Shown here: one piece after another, positions 1-6,148 of the stretch
Layout of the letters: the number at the start of each line of letters is the position of its first letter
Numbering within the stretch: position 1 is the first letter of the stretch
Assembly (NCBI GenBank): GCA_946531785.1
Contig: CAMNAT010000076.1
Coordinates: forward strand, 1 to 8,149
Direction: 5' to 3'
Length of the DNA stretch: 8,149 bases
DNA from: an uncultured Oscillospiraceae bacterium
GTDB taxonomy: Bacteria; Bacillota; Clostridia; UBA1381
Notes under the pieces: model-generated
Database searches by the model: none
What the model saw: only the letters and a program-made list of their open reading frames with translations
Told to the model about the DNA's origin: nothing
Program-made: the position numbers and the translations under genes

Positions 1-3
1 TGC

Positions 4-50
4 ATAATAAAAAAGGATTCACATGGTTTTCGTGAATCCTTTTTTATTAT
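4..50 (-). terminator. Intrinsic terminator of the membrane protein/PP2C operon
   Basis: Positions 4-22 and 32-50 are perfect reverse complements (19 bp) around a 9-nt loop. The core is an 8-bp mixed stem (15-22 with 32-39) flanked by an A6/T6 pair. Read on the minus strand, the core hairpin is followed by TTTTTT, the classic intrinsic terminator form. The symmetry gives a T run on the plus strand too, so it could also stop rightward transcription entering from outside the window. The phosphatase stop codon (47-49) lies inside the stem. Confidence 0.93.
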
Positions 51-760
51 ATCATTACTGCCAATGCAGTATAGTTATCGCTGTTTTCCGGCGCTGTGCT
101 TTCTCTTATATCAAGCATCCGCTGTATCCATGTGCGCGGTGAGGACGATTCCTTTAATGTTTTTTCCATGTCATCTTCGGTCACATACTCCCACCAACCG
201 TCTGTACAAAGCAGAAAGCTTGTGTCGGTGCTGATGCTGCGATTTTGGTAAACGTTGATCTCGCCCATAGCCGGACCTAACGCGTTTGTAAGCTTGTTCT
301 GATCCGGACTTGTGCGTATATCATCGTATTCGATGTTTCCGTTTATGAATTCCATGAATGCAAGGGAATGATCCTCGGTGACCTCCTCGATCAGATTGTT
401 TCTGAATCTGTAAAGCCTGCTGTCACCGACATTTGCCCAGATCGCGCGTTTTCCTTTTCTTAGAAGGACAACTATTGTCGTCGCCATGTGAACATGCTCG
501 GGATCGGTCGCGGCAGTCTGCGCAATAGCATTATTTGCAGCCTGAATGTATCCTTTGATAGCGTCCTGAGAGATGGAAGGGGAGTCTAAAAACTCCTTCA
601 TAACAGTGTCTACCGCAAGCTTTGATGCGATACTGCCGCCGCTGTGTCCTCCGAGACCATCGGCTACCGCGGCGCACAATATACCTTTGGCGCGTGTCTC
701 ACCGTAGAAGTCCTCATTTACAGCTCTGCCGCCTTTTTTTGATGTTCCGGTTATAAGCAT
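47..760 (-). CDS. PP2C-family Ser/Thr protein phosphatase
   Basis: This 237-residue protein fits a soluble, metal-dependent protein phosphatase of the bacterial PrpC/Stp type, which removes phosphate from Ser/Thr residues and usually counters a Hanks-type kinase. The family motifs appear in order: NED at 15-17, DGLGGH at 34-39, the ATT replacement of the usual GTT near 93-95, GDSRLY at 112-117, TEDHS at 128-132, LTNALG near 157-162, TDG at 186-188 and SDN at 227-229. The acidic residues D17, D34, D187 and D228 match the metal-binding positions of the family. Length is typical for a stand-alone catalytic domain, and there is no signal peptide or membrane segment. The start at 760 is chosen because AAGGAG lies 6 nt upstream and the PP2C domain begins at once. 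The open frame extends up to 904, but that extension is Arg/Ser-rich noise overlapping the upstream gene. It is second in a two-gene operon, 19 nt after the small membrane protein gene. No partner kinase is in the window, so its substrate is unknown. Confidence 0.93.
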   Translation of the reverse strand: MLITGTSKKGGRAVNEDFYGETRAKGILCAAVADGLGGHSGGSIASKLAVDTVMKEFLDSPSISQDAIKGYIQAANNAIAQTAATDPEHVHMATTIVVLLRKGKRAIWANVGDSRLYRFRNNLIEEVTEDHSLAFMEFINGNIEYDDIRTSPDQNKLTNALGPAMGEINVYQNRSISTDTSFLLCTDGWWEYVTEDDMEKTLKESSSPRTWIQRMLDIRESTAPENSDNYTALAVMI

Positions 761-766
761 TGTTAT

Positions 767-772
767 CTCCTT
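767..772 (-). promoter_or_regulatory. Ribosome binding site fixing the phosphatase start
   Basis: AAGGAG on the minus strand, 6 nt before the ATG at 758-760. No comparable site supports the longer open frame that reaches 904, so this site decides the start. It sits in the 19-nt gap after the upstream gene's stop, so the phosphatase has its own ribosome entry. Confidence 0.85.
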
Positions 773-779
773 ATAAAGC

Positions 780-1100
780 TTATTGCGCTGCCGGCGCCTC
801 TGTTGCTGGTGCCTGGGATGTGCCGACGATCGGCAGCTCGCCGATGTCCTCATACTCCTGCTCCGGCACCGCGGTCTCAGTAGGCTGAGGCTCGTTCGAT
901 TCACGCGGTTGATTCATTAGTATTACTGAATATATGCCTAATGCAACAGCAAAAACGGATAGTATGACCAGAAGAATGTTGAGCCCTTTGGTATCCTCTT
1001 TTTTATAGCGCCTTTTTTCAAAAAGCCGCCTGTAATGTTCGGCGCTATCTTTATCTCCGGCTTTAAGCGCGTTTCGCATTCGTACATAATTATAATCCAT
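780..1100 (-). CDS. Small single-pass membrane protein, function unknown
   Basis: I do not recognise this 106-residue protein. Residues 1-38 are charged and probably helical, ending in a basic cluster (KRRYKK at 29-34). Residues 40-62 form one hydrophobic membrane segment. Residues 63-106 are a Pro-, Glu-, Thr- and Ala-rich acidic tail that looks disordered. The basic residues before the membrane segment predict the N-terminus inside and the tail outside the cell. There is no lipobox or cleavable signal peptide. The start at 1100 is chosen because AGGTGG lies 5 nt upstream. The GTG three codons earlier falls inside that ribosome binding site and is rejected. The gene is first in an operon with the PP2C phosphatase, which suggests a membrane-linked role in the same signalling, such as an anchor, regulator or substrate. 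That link is inferred only from gene order. Confidence 0.82.
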   Translation of the reverse strand: MDYNYVRMRNALKAGDKDSAEHYRRLFEKRRYKKEDTKGLNILLVILSVFAVALGIYSVILMNQPRESNEPQPTETAVPEQEYEDIGELPIVGTSQAPATEAPAAQ

Positions 1101-1105
1101 AAAAA

Positions 1106-1111
1106 CCACCT
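1106..1111 (-). promoter_or_regulatory. Ribosome binding site of the small membrane protein
   Basis: AGGTGG on the minus strand with a 5-nt T-only spacer to the ATG at 1098-1100. The in-frame GTG at 1107-1109 overlaps it, which rules that codon out as the start. Confidence 0.75.
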
Positions 1112-1132
1112 GTTTTGGTATTTAACATTGAT

Positions 1133-1161
1133 AGTATAACACATATTGCCGATATTTTCAA
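1133..1161 (-). promoter_or_regulatory. Sigma-A promoter of the membrane protein/PP2C operon
   Basis: On the minus strand, TTGAAA (1156-1161) and TATACT (1133-1138) are separated by exactly 17 bp. TG stands one base upstream of the -10 box, making an extended -10 (TGTTATACT). Five of six bases match consensus in each box. The transcript would start near 1126, giving a leader of about 25 nt. The promoter is back to back with the beta-galactosidase promoter, with 27 bp between the two -35 boxes. Confidence 0.8.
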
Positions 1162-1188
1162 GTAAAAATATTAAATGAGCTTTTTGTA

Positions 1189-1217
1189 TTGACAATGAAT
1201 AACAGGTTATGTATAAT
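1189..1217 (+). promoter_or_regulatory. Consensus sigma-A promoter of the beta-galactosidase gene
   Basis: TTGACA (1189-1194) and TATAAT (1212-1217) with a 17-bp spacer match the sigma-A consensus at all twelve box positions. The predicted leader is only about 20 nt. It carries GGAGG (1233-1237), 8 nt before the ATG. A promoter this strong on a sugar-hydrolase gene usually needs a repressor. A small palindrome in the spacer (1199-1210) is a candidate operator. Confidence 0.9.
1199..1210. promoter_or_regulatory. Candidate operator palindrome in the promoter spacer
   Basis: ATAAC and GTTAT form 5-bp inverted arms around a 2-bp AG centre, lying between the -35 and -10 boxes. A protein bound here would block RNA polymerase. 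The arms are short and AT-rich, so chance symmetry is possible. No regulator gene is nearby, and the sequence is not a clear match to a known operator class. Confidence 0.3.
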
Positions 1218-1245
1218 ATGAATATAAAAATCGGAGGTACGCTTT

Positions 1246-3267
1246 ATGAGAAAGAAGCTTAATATAGATCATCTCACTCTCGGAGTATGCTATTATCCTG
1301 AGCACTGGGACAAAAGCATGTGGCGTGACGACCTCAAAAGGATGCGCGAAATGGGCGTTGAGGTGATACGCATAGCGGAATTTGCATGGAATAAATTTGA
1401 GCCGTATGAGGGGCAGTTTACCTTTGATTTTTTTGATGAGTTCATGGATATGACGGCAGAGGAGGGAATAAAGGTCATTTTCTGTACTCCTACGGCAACG
1501 CCGCCTATGTGGTTGTGTGAAAAGTACCCGGAGATACTCAATGCCGATATTGACGGGAACATTATATATCCCGGAACACGCCGCCATTGCAACCTGAATT
1601 CGGAAAAGTACAGAGAATTTTCCCGGCGCATAGCCGAAAAGCTAGCTGAGCATTATTCAAAATATAAAAATATTGTCGCGTGGCAGATAGACAATGAGAT
1701 CAACTGCGAATGTGACATGTATTACTCAGAAAGCGACCATAAAGCATTCAGAGATTATCTGAAAAAGAGATTCGGCTCATTAGACAAGCTGAACAGTGAG
1801 ATCGGCGCGGAGTTCTGGAATCAGACATATACCGACTGGAGCGAGGTGCATCTGCCGAGACGGACAAATGCCGGAGCTCACAGCAACCCGCATATGGAGC
1901 TTTTACAGAGGCGCTTTGTGTCCGATACCGTAATAAGCTATATAAAGCTTCAGACGGATGCTGTCCGTAAATATACATGCGTTCCGATCACAACGAACGG
2001 CATATTCAGACATGTTGATTATCATAAGCTGACAGATGATGTGCTCGATTTCATAACATACGATAATTATCCTAACTTTGCATATTCTGTTGATCAGGAT
2101 ATCACGCGAGGGAACGGTCTGAGGGACAGAAACAGCTCGTATAATCTGACGACGATACGCTCGATATCGCCGGTATTCGGGATAATGGAGCAGCAGTCAG
2201 GACCGTCGGGCTGGAATTTTACAATGCTCCAGTCGTCGCCGAAGCCTGGGCAGGTGAGGCTGTGGACTTTGCAGGCGATAGCGCATGGGGCTGACTTTGT
2301 AAGCTATTTTCGTTGGAGAACATGCGCCTTCGGAACGGAGATATACTGGCACGGTCTGCATGACTATTGCAACAAGCCCAACCGCCGCACGAAAGAGTTT
2401 GAAAAAACATATAAAGACATACAGAAGCTGCAGGAGATATGCGGTAAGGAGTATAAAGCGGAAGCGGCTGTTTTGCAGGACTATGATAATGCATGGGATG
2501 CCGAGGAGGATCTATGGCACAAGAGGGTAAGCGATATCAGCAACGATGGTTGGTTCCGCGCCTTCCAGAAGAAGCATATACCGTACGATTTTGTCTATAT
2601 TAATGATGAAACAGATCTTGATGAGCTTTTAAAATATAAACTGGTCGTATATCCGCATCCGACGATATTTACAAAAAAGCGAGCGGAGCTGTTAAAGGCG
2701 TATATTGAACATGGCGGCATTGTTGTGTTCGGCTGCAGAACGGGATATAAAAACCAGAACGGCAGCCGCTCGATGATGCCTATGCCCGGATATGCGGCAG
2801 AGCTGGTGGGAGCAGAGGTAGAGGAATTCACGTTCCTGTCGCCGCATGATAAGCCGGAGCATATAAAGCTCAACGGAAAGCTTATCAGCGCGCCATGCTT
2901 TAATGATGTTATGGAAATAACGGACGGCGAGTGCATCGGATGCTTTGAGGGGAATTACTATTCAGGTAAGCCGGCTGTCAGCGTTAAGCATATAGGAAAG
3001 GGCAGAGCGTACTATTTCGGCGCGGCATTTTCTGAGGAGGCCGCAAGAGAATTCATAGCTCTTTCGGGGATATGTTCGCCGCTTGATATGGAGATACCGG
3101 AAGGTATAGAGCTTGCAATAAGAGGTGACTATGCGTTCCTCCTGAATTATTCAGATCAACCTGTTGAGATACCATGCGATAAGATCAAAGAGCTTATCAC
3201 GGGGAATGAATATAACGGGAGCCTCAATGTTCCTGGCTATGATGCAGCAGTATTTAAAATCAATTAA
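1246..3267 (+). CDS. GH42 beta-galactosidase, cytoplasmic
   Basis: This 673-residue enzyme hydrolyses terminal beta-D-galactosides by the retaining mechanism of glycoside hydrolase family 42. An (alpha/beta)8 barrel spans about residues 8-395. YYPEHW at 16-21 is the family's N-terminal signature. The likely acid/base is E151 in WQIDNE, and the likely nucleophile is E315 in GIMEQQ. FVSYFRWR at 351-358 and GTEIYWHGL at 363-371 fit the family's substrate-site region. Residues about 396-610 match the Rossmann-like trimerisation domain, and the last 60 or so a small beta domain. Length is normal for GH42. There is no signal peptide, so it acts on imported oligosaccharides. GGAGG lies 8 nt before the ATG. 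It is a single-gene unit with a strong promoter and no adjacent sugar transporter or regulator. The FRWR and EIYWHGL variants recall, from memory, GH42 members acting on plant-polysaccharide fragments rather than lactose; substrate is therefore uncertain. Confidence 0.95.
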   Translation: MRKKLNIDHLTLGVCYYPEHWDKSMWRDDLKRMREMGVEVIRIAEFAWNKFEPYEGQFTFDFFDEFMDMTAEEGIKVIFCTPTATPPMWLCEKYPEILNADIDGNIIYPGTRRHCNLNSEKYREFSRRIAEKLAEHYSKYKNIVAWQIDNEINCECDMYYSESDHKAFRDYLKKRFGSLDKLNSEIGAEFWNQTYTDWSEVHLPRRTNAGAHSNPHMELLQRRFVSDTVISYIKLQTDAVRKYTCVPITTNGIFRHVDYHKLTDDVLDFITYDNYPNFAYSVDQDITRGNGLRDRNSSYNLTTIRSISPVFGIMEQQSGPSGWNFTMLQSSPKPGQVRLWTLQAIAHGADFVSYFRWRTCAFGTEIYWHGLHDYCNKPNRRTKEFEKTYKDIQKLQEICGKEYKAEAAVLQDYDNAWDAEEDLWHKRVSDISNDGWFRAFQKKHIPYDFVYINDETDLDELLKYKLVVYPHPTIFTKKRAELLKAYIEHGGIVVFGCRTGYKNQNGSRSMMPMPGYAAELVGAEVEEFTFLSPHDKPEHIKLNGKLISAPCFNDVMEITDGECIGCFEGNYYSGKPAVSVKHIGKGRAYYFGAAFSEEAAREFIALSGICSPLDMEIPEGIELAIRGDYAFLLNYSDQPVEIPCDKIKELITGNEYNGSLNVPGYDAAVFKIN

Positions 3268-3277
3268 AAGTATAAAG

Positions 3278-3307
3278 GATCCCGTATCCGGTGTCGGATA
3301 CGGGATC
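3278..3307. terminator. Shared hairpin terminator between convergent genes
   Basis: A perfect 13-bp stem (3278-3290 with 3295-3307) closes on a 4-nt GTGT loop. It lies 10 nt after the beta-galactosidase stop and 14 nt beyond the phosphoglucomutase stop. The tail is T-rich but interrupted in both directions (TCTCTCTTTG on plus, CTTTATACTTTT on minus). It probably ends both transcripts, with less than ideal U-tracts. Confidence 0.85.
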
Positions 3308-3321
3308 TCTCTTTGTACTGT

Positions 3322-5055
3322 TTATTTAAGTCCGAACTGCTTTTCGCAATCTGCTACTATAGCGTCGATAAGCGCCATAGCCTCATCAAATGAGTCAGCA
3401 TATGTTCCGAGATAAAGCTTTATTTTCGGCTCTGTGCCTGACGGACGAACGATGAAGTAGGACTTTCCGTCTGAGAGGTCGTAGCGAAGTACATTTGACT
3501 TAGGAAGACCTGAAAGCGGCTCCTGTGAGCCGTCTTTTGCGGTAATTGTCTGCTCCTGATAGTCTGTAGTCTTTATTACATCAAGCCCGTTCACATTGGT
3601 CGGCGGGTTCTTTCTGAGACCGGAAAGGATAGCTGCCATCTTTTCCATACCGTCCTTGCCGGGCATGGTGTAGGACATTGTCTTTTCAGCATAATATCCG
3701 TACTTTTTATAGATATCCTGGAGTGCCTCATAGAGCGACTTGCCCTTTGTCTTATAGTATGCCGCCATCTCAGCAATGAGCATGGAAGCAACAACACCGT
3801 CCTTATCGCGCGCGTGGTTGCCGACGAGGTAGCCGTAGCTTTCCTCAAAACCGATAAGGAATGTGTGATTCTTCTTTTCAACAAACTCTGTCATCTTCTC
3901 GCCGATATACTTGAAGCCGGTGAGAACGTTCATTATCTCCATGCCGTAGCTCTTAGCTATAGCGGCTGCAAGCTCTGTTGTAACGATCGTCTTTATTACA
4001 ACACCGTCAGCTGGGAGAACGCCCTTCTCCTTCTTTGAGCGGAGGATATAATCAACCAACAGCGCGCCCGTCTGGTTACCTGTGAGAGTTCTGTATACGC
4101 CCTCTGCGTCGCCAACAACGATACCTACACGGTCACAGTCGGGGTCCGTACCGAAGATAACATCAACATCGTTTGCCTTTGCCATCTCGATAGCGATGGT
4201 GAAGCCCTCTTTATTCTCGGGATTAGGTGATTTTACTGTCGGGAATGTGCCGTCCGGAGTATCCTGCTCCTTTACCACAAGTACATTCTTGAACCCGATC
4301 CTCTTAAGTATCTCCTTTACCGGACGGGAGCCTGTTCCGTGGAACGGCGTGTATACCAGCTTGAAGGTGTCTGCGACCTCCTTTACAGCCTCCGGATTGC
4401 ACTGCTGAGTCTGTACTATCTGAAGGAACTTCTCATTAAGCTCGGGGCCAACGACCTCTACCTTGCCTGATGCCATAGCAGCATCAAGCTCCTCATATTC
4501 AACTGCAAATATATCTATCGAGTTCATTGCATCAATGACCGTCTGAACAGCGTCGGGCGGGAGCTGACCGCCGTCGGGACCGTATACCTTATAGCCGTTA
4601 TATTCCTTGGGGTTATGCGATGCTGTTACCATTACCCCTGCAGCGCAGCCGAGCTCGCGGATACCGAAGGATACCTCGGGAACTGAATGAACAGTGTCAA
4701 AAAGATATACCTTAACGCCTGCCTTTGCAAGCACCTTTGCTGTTTCTTCCGCAAACTCTCTTGACATTATGCGGGTGTCATAGCCGATAAGAACACCCTT
4801 TGCTGCAGCCTCGGGACCCTCCTTGTTTACATATGCCGCAACGCCGTAGCTTGCCTGACGCACATTGTAGATGTTTATTCTGTTAGTGCCCATGCCGAGA
4901 ACGCCGCGCATACCTGCCGTACCGAACTCAAGATCACGATAAAAGCGATCCTCAAGCTCCTTTGCATCAGCTGCAACAGCCTTTAGCTCGTCCTTTTCTG
5001 CTGCGGAAAGGACAGGGGACGCCAGCCATTTCTCGTAGTTTTCCATATAGCCCAT
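3322..5055 (-). CDS. pgcA: Phosphoglucomutase, PgcA/PGM2-type phospho-sugar mutase
   Basis: This 577-residue cytoplasmic enzyme of the alpha-D-phosphohexomutase family interconverts glucose-1-phosphate and glucose-6-phosphate through a phosphoserine. The four domain signatures are all present: the catalytic serine loop TASHNP (S146), the magnesium loop DPDCDR (304-309), the sugar-binding loop GFEESYGY (402-409) and the phosphate-binding loop RPSGTEPK (537-544). The GFEES form of the sugar loop is that of the PgcA/PGM2 branch, unlike GEMSGH of bacterial PMM/PGM, so glucose specificity is likely; pentose phosphate activity is possible. Length matches Bacillus PgcA closely. The start at 5055 is supported by GGAGGT 8 nt upstream; the Met three codons later would be too far from it. 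It is transcribed alone, divergent from the polysaccharide exporter and convergent with the beta-galactosidase. Its product feeds UDP-glucose and other nucleotide sugars for surface glycans, and it also serves galactose breakdown. Confidence 0.96.
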   Translation of the reverse strand: MGYMENYEKWLASPVLSAAEKDELKAVAADAKELEDRFYRDLEFGTAGMRGVLGMGTNRINIYNVRQASYGVAAYVNKEGPEAAAKGVLIGYDTRIMSREFAEETAKVLAKAGVKVYLFDTVHSVPEVSFGIRELGCAAGVMVTASHNPKEYNGYKVYGPDGGQLPPDAVQTVIDAMNSIDIFAVEYEELDAAMASGKVEVVGPELNEKFLQIVQTQQCNPEAVKEVADTFKLVYTPFHGTGSRPVKEILKRIGFKNVLVVKEQDTPDGTFPTVKSPNPENKEGFTIAIEMAKANDVDVIFGTDPDCDRVGIVVGDAEGVYRTLTGNQTGALLVDYILRSKKEKGVLPADGVVIKTIVTTELAAAIAKSYGMEIMNVLTGFKYIGEKMTEFVEKKNHTFLIGFEESYGYLVGNHARDKDGVVASMLIAEMAAYYKTKGKSLYEALQDIYKKYGYYAEKTMSYTMPGKDGMEKMAAILSGLRKNPPTNVNGLDVIKTTDYQEQTITAKDGSQEPLSGLPKSNVLRYDLSDGKSYFIVRPSGTEPKIKLYLGTYADSFDEAMALIDAIVADCEKQFGLK

Positions 5056-5090
5056 AATAATCGACCTCCGTTTTTATTAATATTAACTAC

Positions 5091-5119
5091 ATTATACAAT
5101 ATTTTCTTAAAAATTTCAA
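5091..5119 (-). promoter_or_regulatory. Sigma-A promoter of the phosphoglucomutase gene
   Basis: On the minus strand, TTGAAA (5114-5119) is followed after 17 bp by a perfect TATAAT (5091-5096). The -35 sequence and spacing equal those of the promoter at 1133-1161. Transcription would start near 5084, about 28 nt before the start codon. Confidence 0.85.
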
Positions 5120-5120
5120 C

Positions 5121-5140
5121 TGCAATTTTTAATTTTTCAC
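5121..5140 (-). promoter_or_regulatory. Possible UP element upstream of the phosphoglucomutase promoter
   Basis: Directly upstream of the -35 box, the minus strand carries two A5 tracts joined by TT (AAAAATTAAAAATT). This resembles the A-tract pattern that the RNA polymerase alpha subunit binds. More T tracts follow at 5156-5160 and 5163-5168 on the plus strand, so the region may also be bent. AT-rich intergenic DNA gives such patterns by chance. Confidence 0.35.
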
Positions 5141-5211
5141 AAATATTTAAGTCCGTTTTTCTGTTTTTTACATAGATATTCAGAAGATTATTTCCAAAAC
5201 AAACAAATCAC

Positions 5212-5240
5212 TTGAATTATTTGTACCAATATGGTAGAAT
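5212..5240 (+). promoter_or_regulatory. Sigma-A promoter of the polysaccharide exporter operon
   Basis: TTGAAT (5212-5217) and TAGAAT (5235-5240) are 17 bp apart, with TG one base upstream of the -10 box (TGGTAGAAT), an extended -10. Transcription would start near 5247, leaving a leader of about 28 nt. An apparent in-frame TTG start at 5212 falls on the -35 box and cannot be the translation start if this promoter is used. Confidence 0.72.
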
Positions 5241-5258
5241 TAAATCACAAAAGCATAA

Positions 5259-5264
5259 AGGGAG
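5259..5264 (+). promoter_or_regulatory. Ribosome binding site of the exporter permease
   Basis: AGGGAG with a 10-nt spacer to the ATG at 5275-5277. It lies just downstream of the predicted transcript start and fixes the permease start, excluding the 21-codon upstream extension of the frame. Confidence 0.75.
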
Positions 5265-5274
5265 TAATTTTGTA

Positions 5275-6135
5275 ATGAAAAAAAACAATGGCGAATGGAC
5301 TGCCATAATAAGACCAAAAACGGGTTGGTTTGATATAGATCTCAGGGAGATATGGCACTATAAGGATCTTATCTTCATGTTTTTAAAGCGTAATTTTAAC
5401 AGCGCATATAAGCAGACTGTGCTGGGGCCGCTTTGGTTTCTGATAAACCCGCTGCTGTCATCGTCGATGTATACGCTTGTATTCGGTCAGATAGCGAAGA
5501 TATCCACAGATGGTGTGCCGCAGTTTCTGTTCTACCTGTGCAGTCATGCGGCGTGGGGATATTTTTCGACCTGCCTGAGCTCTACGGCATCCACCTTTAC
5601 GGGTAACGCATACTTATTTGGCAAGGTATATTTCCCGAGGCTCGTTTCTCCTATAACGAGCGTAATATACGGCTTACTATCGTTTTTTATACAGCTCCTG
5701 CTTTTAGCTGCTGCAATAGTGATATTTGCGCTGCGCGGTGAACCGGTATATCCTAATATACATATGCTCCTGCTTCCTGTGCTTATATTGCAGATGGCGC
5801 TTCTGGGCATGGGCTGCGGAATAATAATCTCGTCCGTGACCACGAAATACCGCGATCTTACCATACTTATCGGCTTTGGCTTGCAGCTATGGATGTACGG
5901 CACACCGGTTGTTTATCCTATATCACAGGTAAAGAATATCGCTCCGGGCTTTGAGCAGCTAATATGGCTCAATCCGGTCGCACCGATCATAAACAATTTC
6001 CGTTATGCTGTTCTCGGCTGCGGTGAGATGAATTATACATATTGGGGTATAAGCTGGATCGTGACTGTGTTCGTGCTGTTTGTCGGTGTGCTTATATTCA
6101 GCCGTTTTGAAAAGACATTTATGGATACAGTCTGA
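5275..6135 (+). CDS. ABC-2 type polysaccharide export permease (Wzm/TagG/RgpC-like)
   Basis: This 286-residue integral membrane protein is the channel subunit of an ABC exporter that moves a lipid-linked polysaccharide or wall glycan across the cytoplasmic membrane. The N-terminal part has the amphipathic region and the family hallmark YKQTVLGPLW (residues 45-54). About six hydrophobic segments follow, near 55-72, 86-108, 128-153, 164-187, 195-215 and 258-276. KVYFPR (117-122), YRDL (192-195) and WLNPVAPI (231-238) are typical of this family. The length is close to that of Wzm and TagG proteins. The next gene, 13 nt on, encodes the matching ATPase, so the two form one transporter. The substrate cannot be read from the permease. 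O-antigen-like polymers, teichoic acids and rhamnose-glucose polysaccharides are all exported by relatives. Confidence 0.92.
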   Translation: MKKNNGEWTAIIRPKTGWFDIDLREIWHYKDLIFMFLKRNFNSAYKQTVLGPLWFLINPLLSSSMYTLVFGQIAKISTDGVPQFLFYLCSHAAWGYFSTCLSSTASTFTGNAYLFGKVYFPRLVSPITSVIYGLLSFFIQLLLLAAAIVIFALRGEPVYPNIHMLLLPVLILQMALLGMGCGIIISSVTTKYRDLTILIGFGLQLWMYGTPVVYPISQVKNIAPGFEQLIWLNPVAPIINNFRYAVLGCGEMNYTYWGISWIVTVFVLFVGVLIFSRFEKTFMDTV

Positions 6136-6136
6136 T

Positions 6137-6143
6137 GGGGGTG
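6137..6143 (+). promoter_or_regulatory. Ribosome binding site for the GTG-started ATPase
   Basis: GGGGGTG, starting one base after the permease stop, lies 5 nt before the GTG at 6149-6151. It is a near match to GGAGGTG. The ATG at 6135-6137 overlapping the permease stop is out of frame, and no ATG in the ATPase frame lies closer than 6080, inside the permease gene. Confidence 0.65.
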
Positions 6144-6148
6144 TTTGC

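Noticed and set aside
761..904. 48-residue N-terminal extension of the phosphatase frame
   Set aside because: It is Arg/Ser-rich, overlaps the 3' end of the small membrane protein gene, lacks a ribosome binding site and precedes a start that has a good one.
938..1195. 85-residue minus-strand open frame across the divergent promoter region
   Set aside because: It overlaps the small membrane protein in another frame and spans both promoters; no coding signal.
1262..1587. Open frames antisense to the beta-galactosidase and other genes (including 1748-1978, 2219-2494, 2595-2936, 3591-3884, 4082-4408, 5544-5903, 6271-6600)
   Set aside because: All lie opposite or out of frame with genes that carry strong family motifs; none shows its own motifs or a ribosome binding site.
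3164..3415. Plus-strand open frame across the shared terminator
   Set aside because: It runs through the 3' ends of two convergent genes and the hairpin, with no ribosome binding site or domain.
6080..6148. Longer ATPase start inside the permease gene
   Set aside because: It would overlap the permease by 56 bases. The encoded residues are a shadow of the permease C-terminus, while the GTG at 6149 has a ribosome binding site and begins the family-like sequence.
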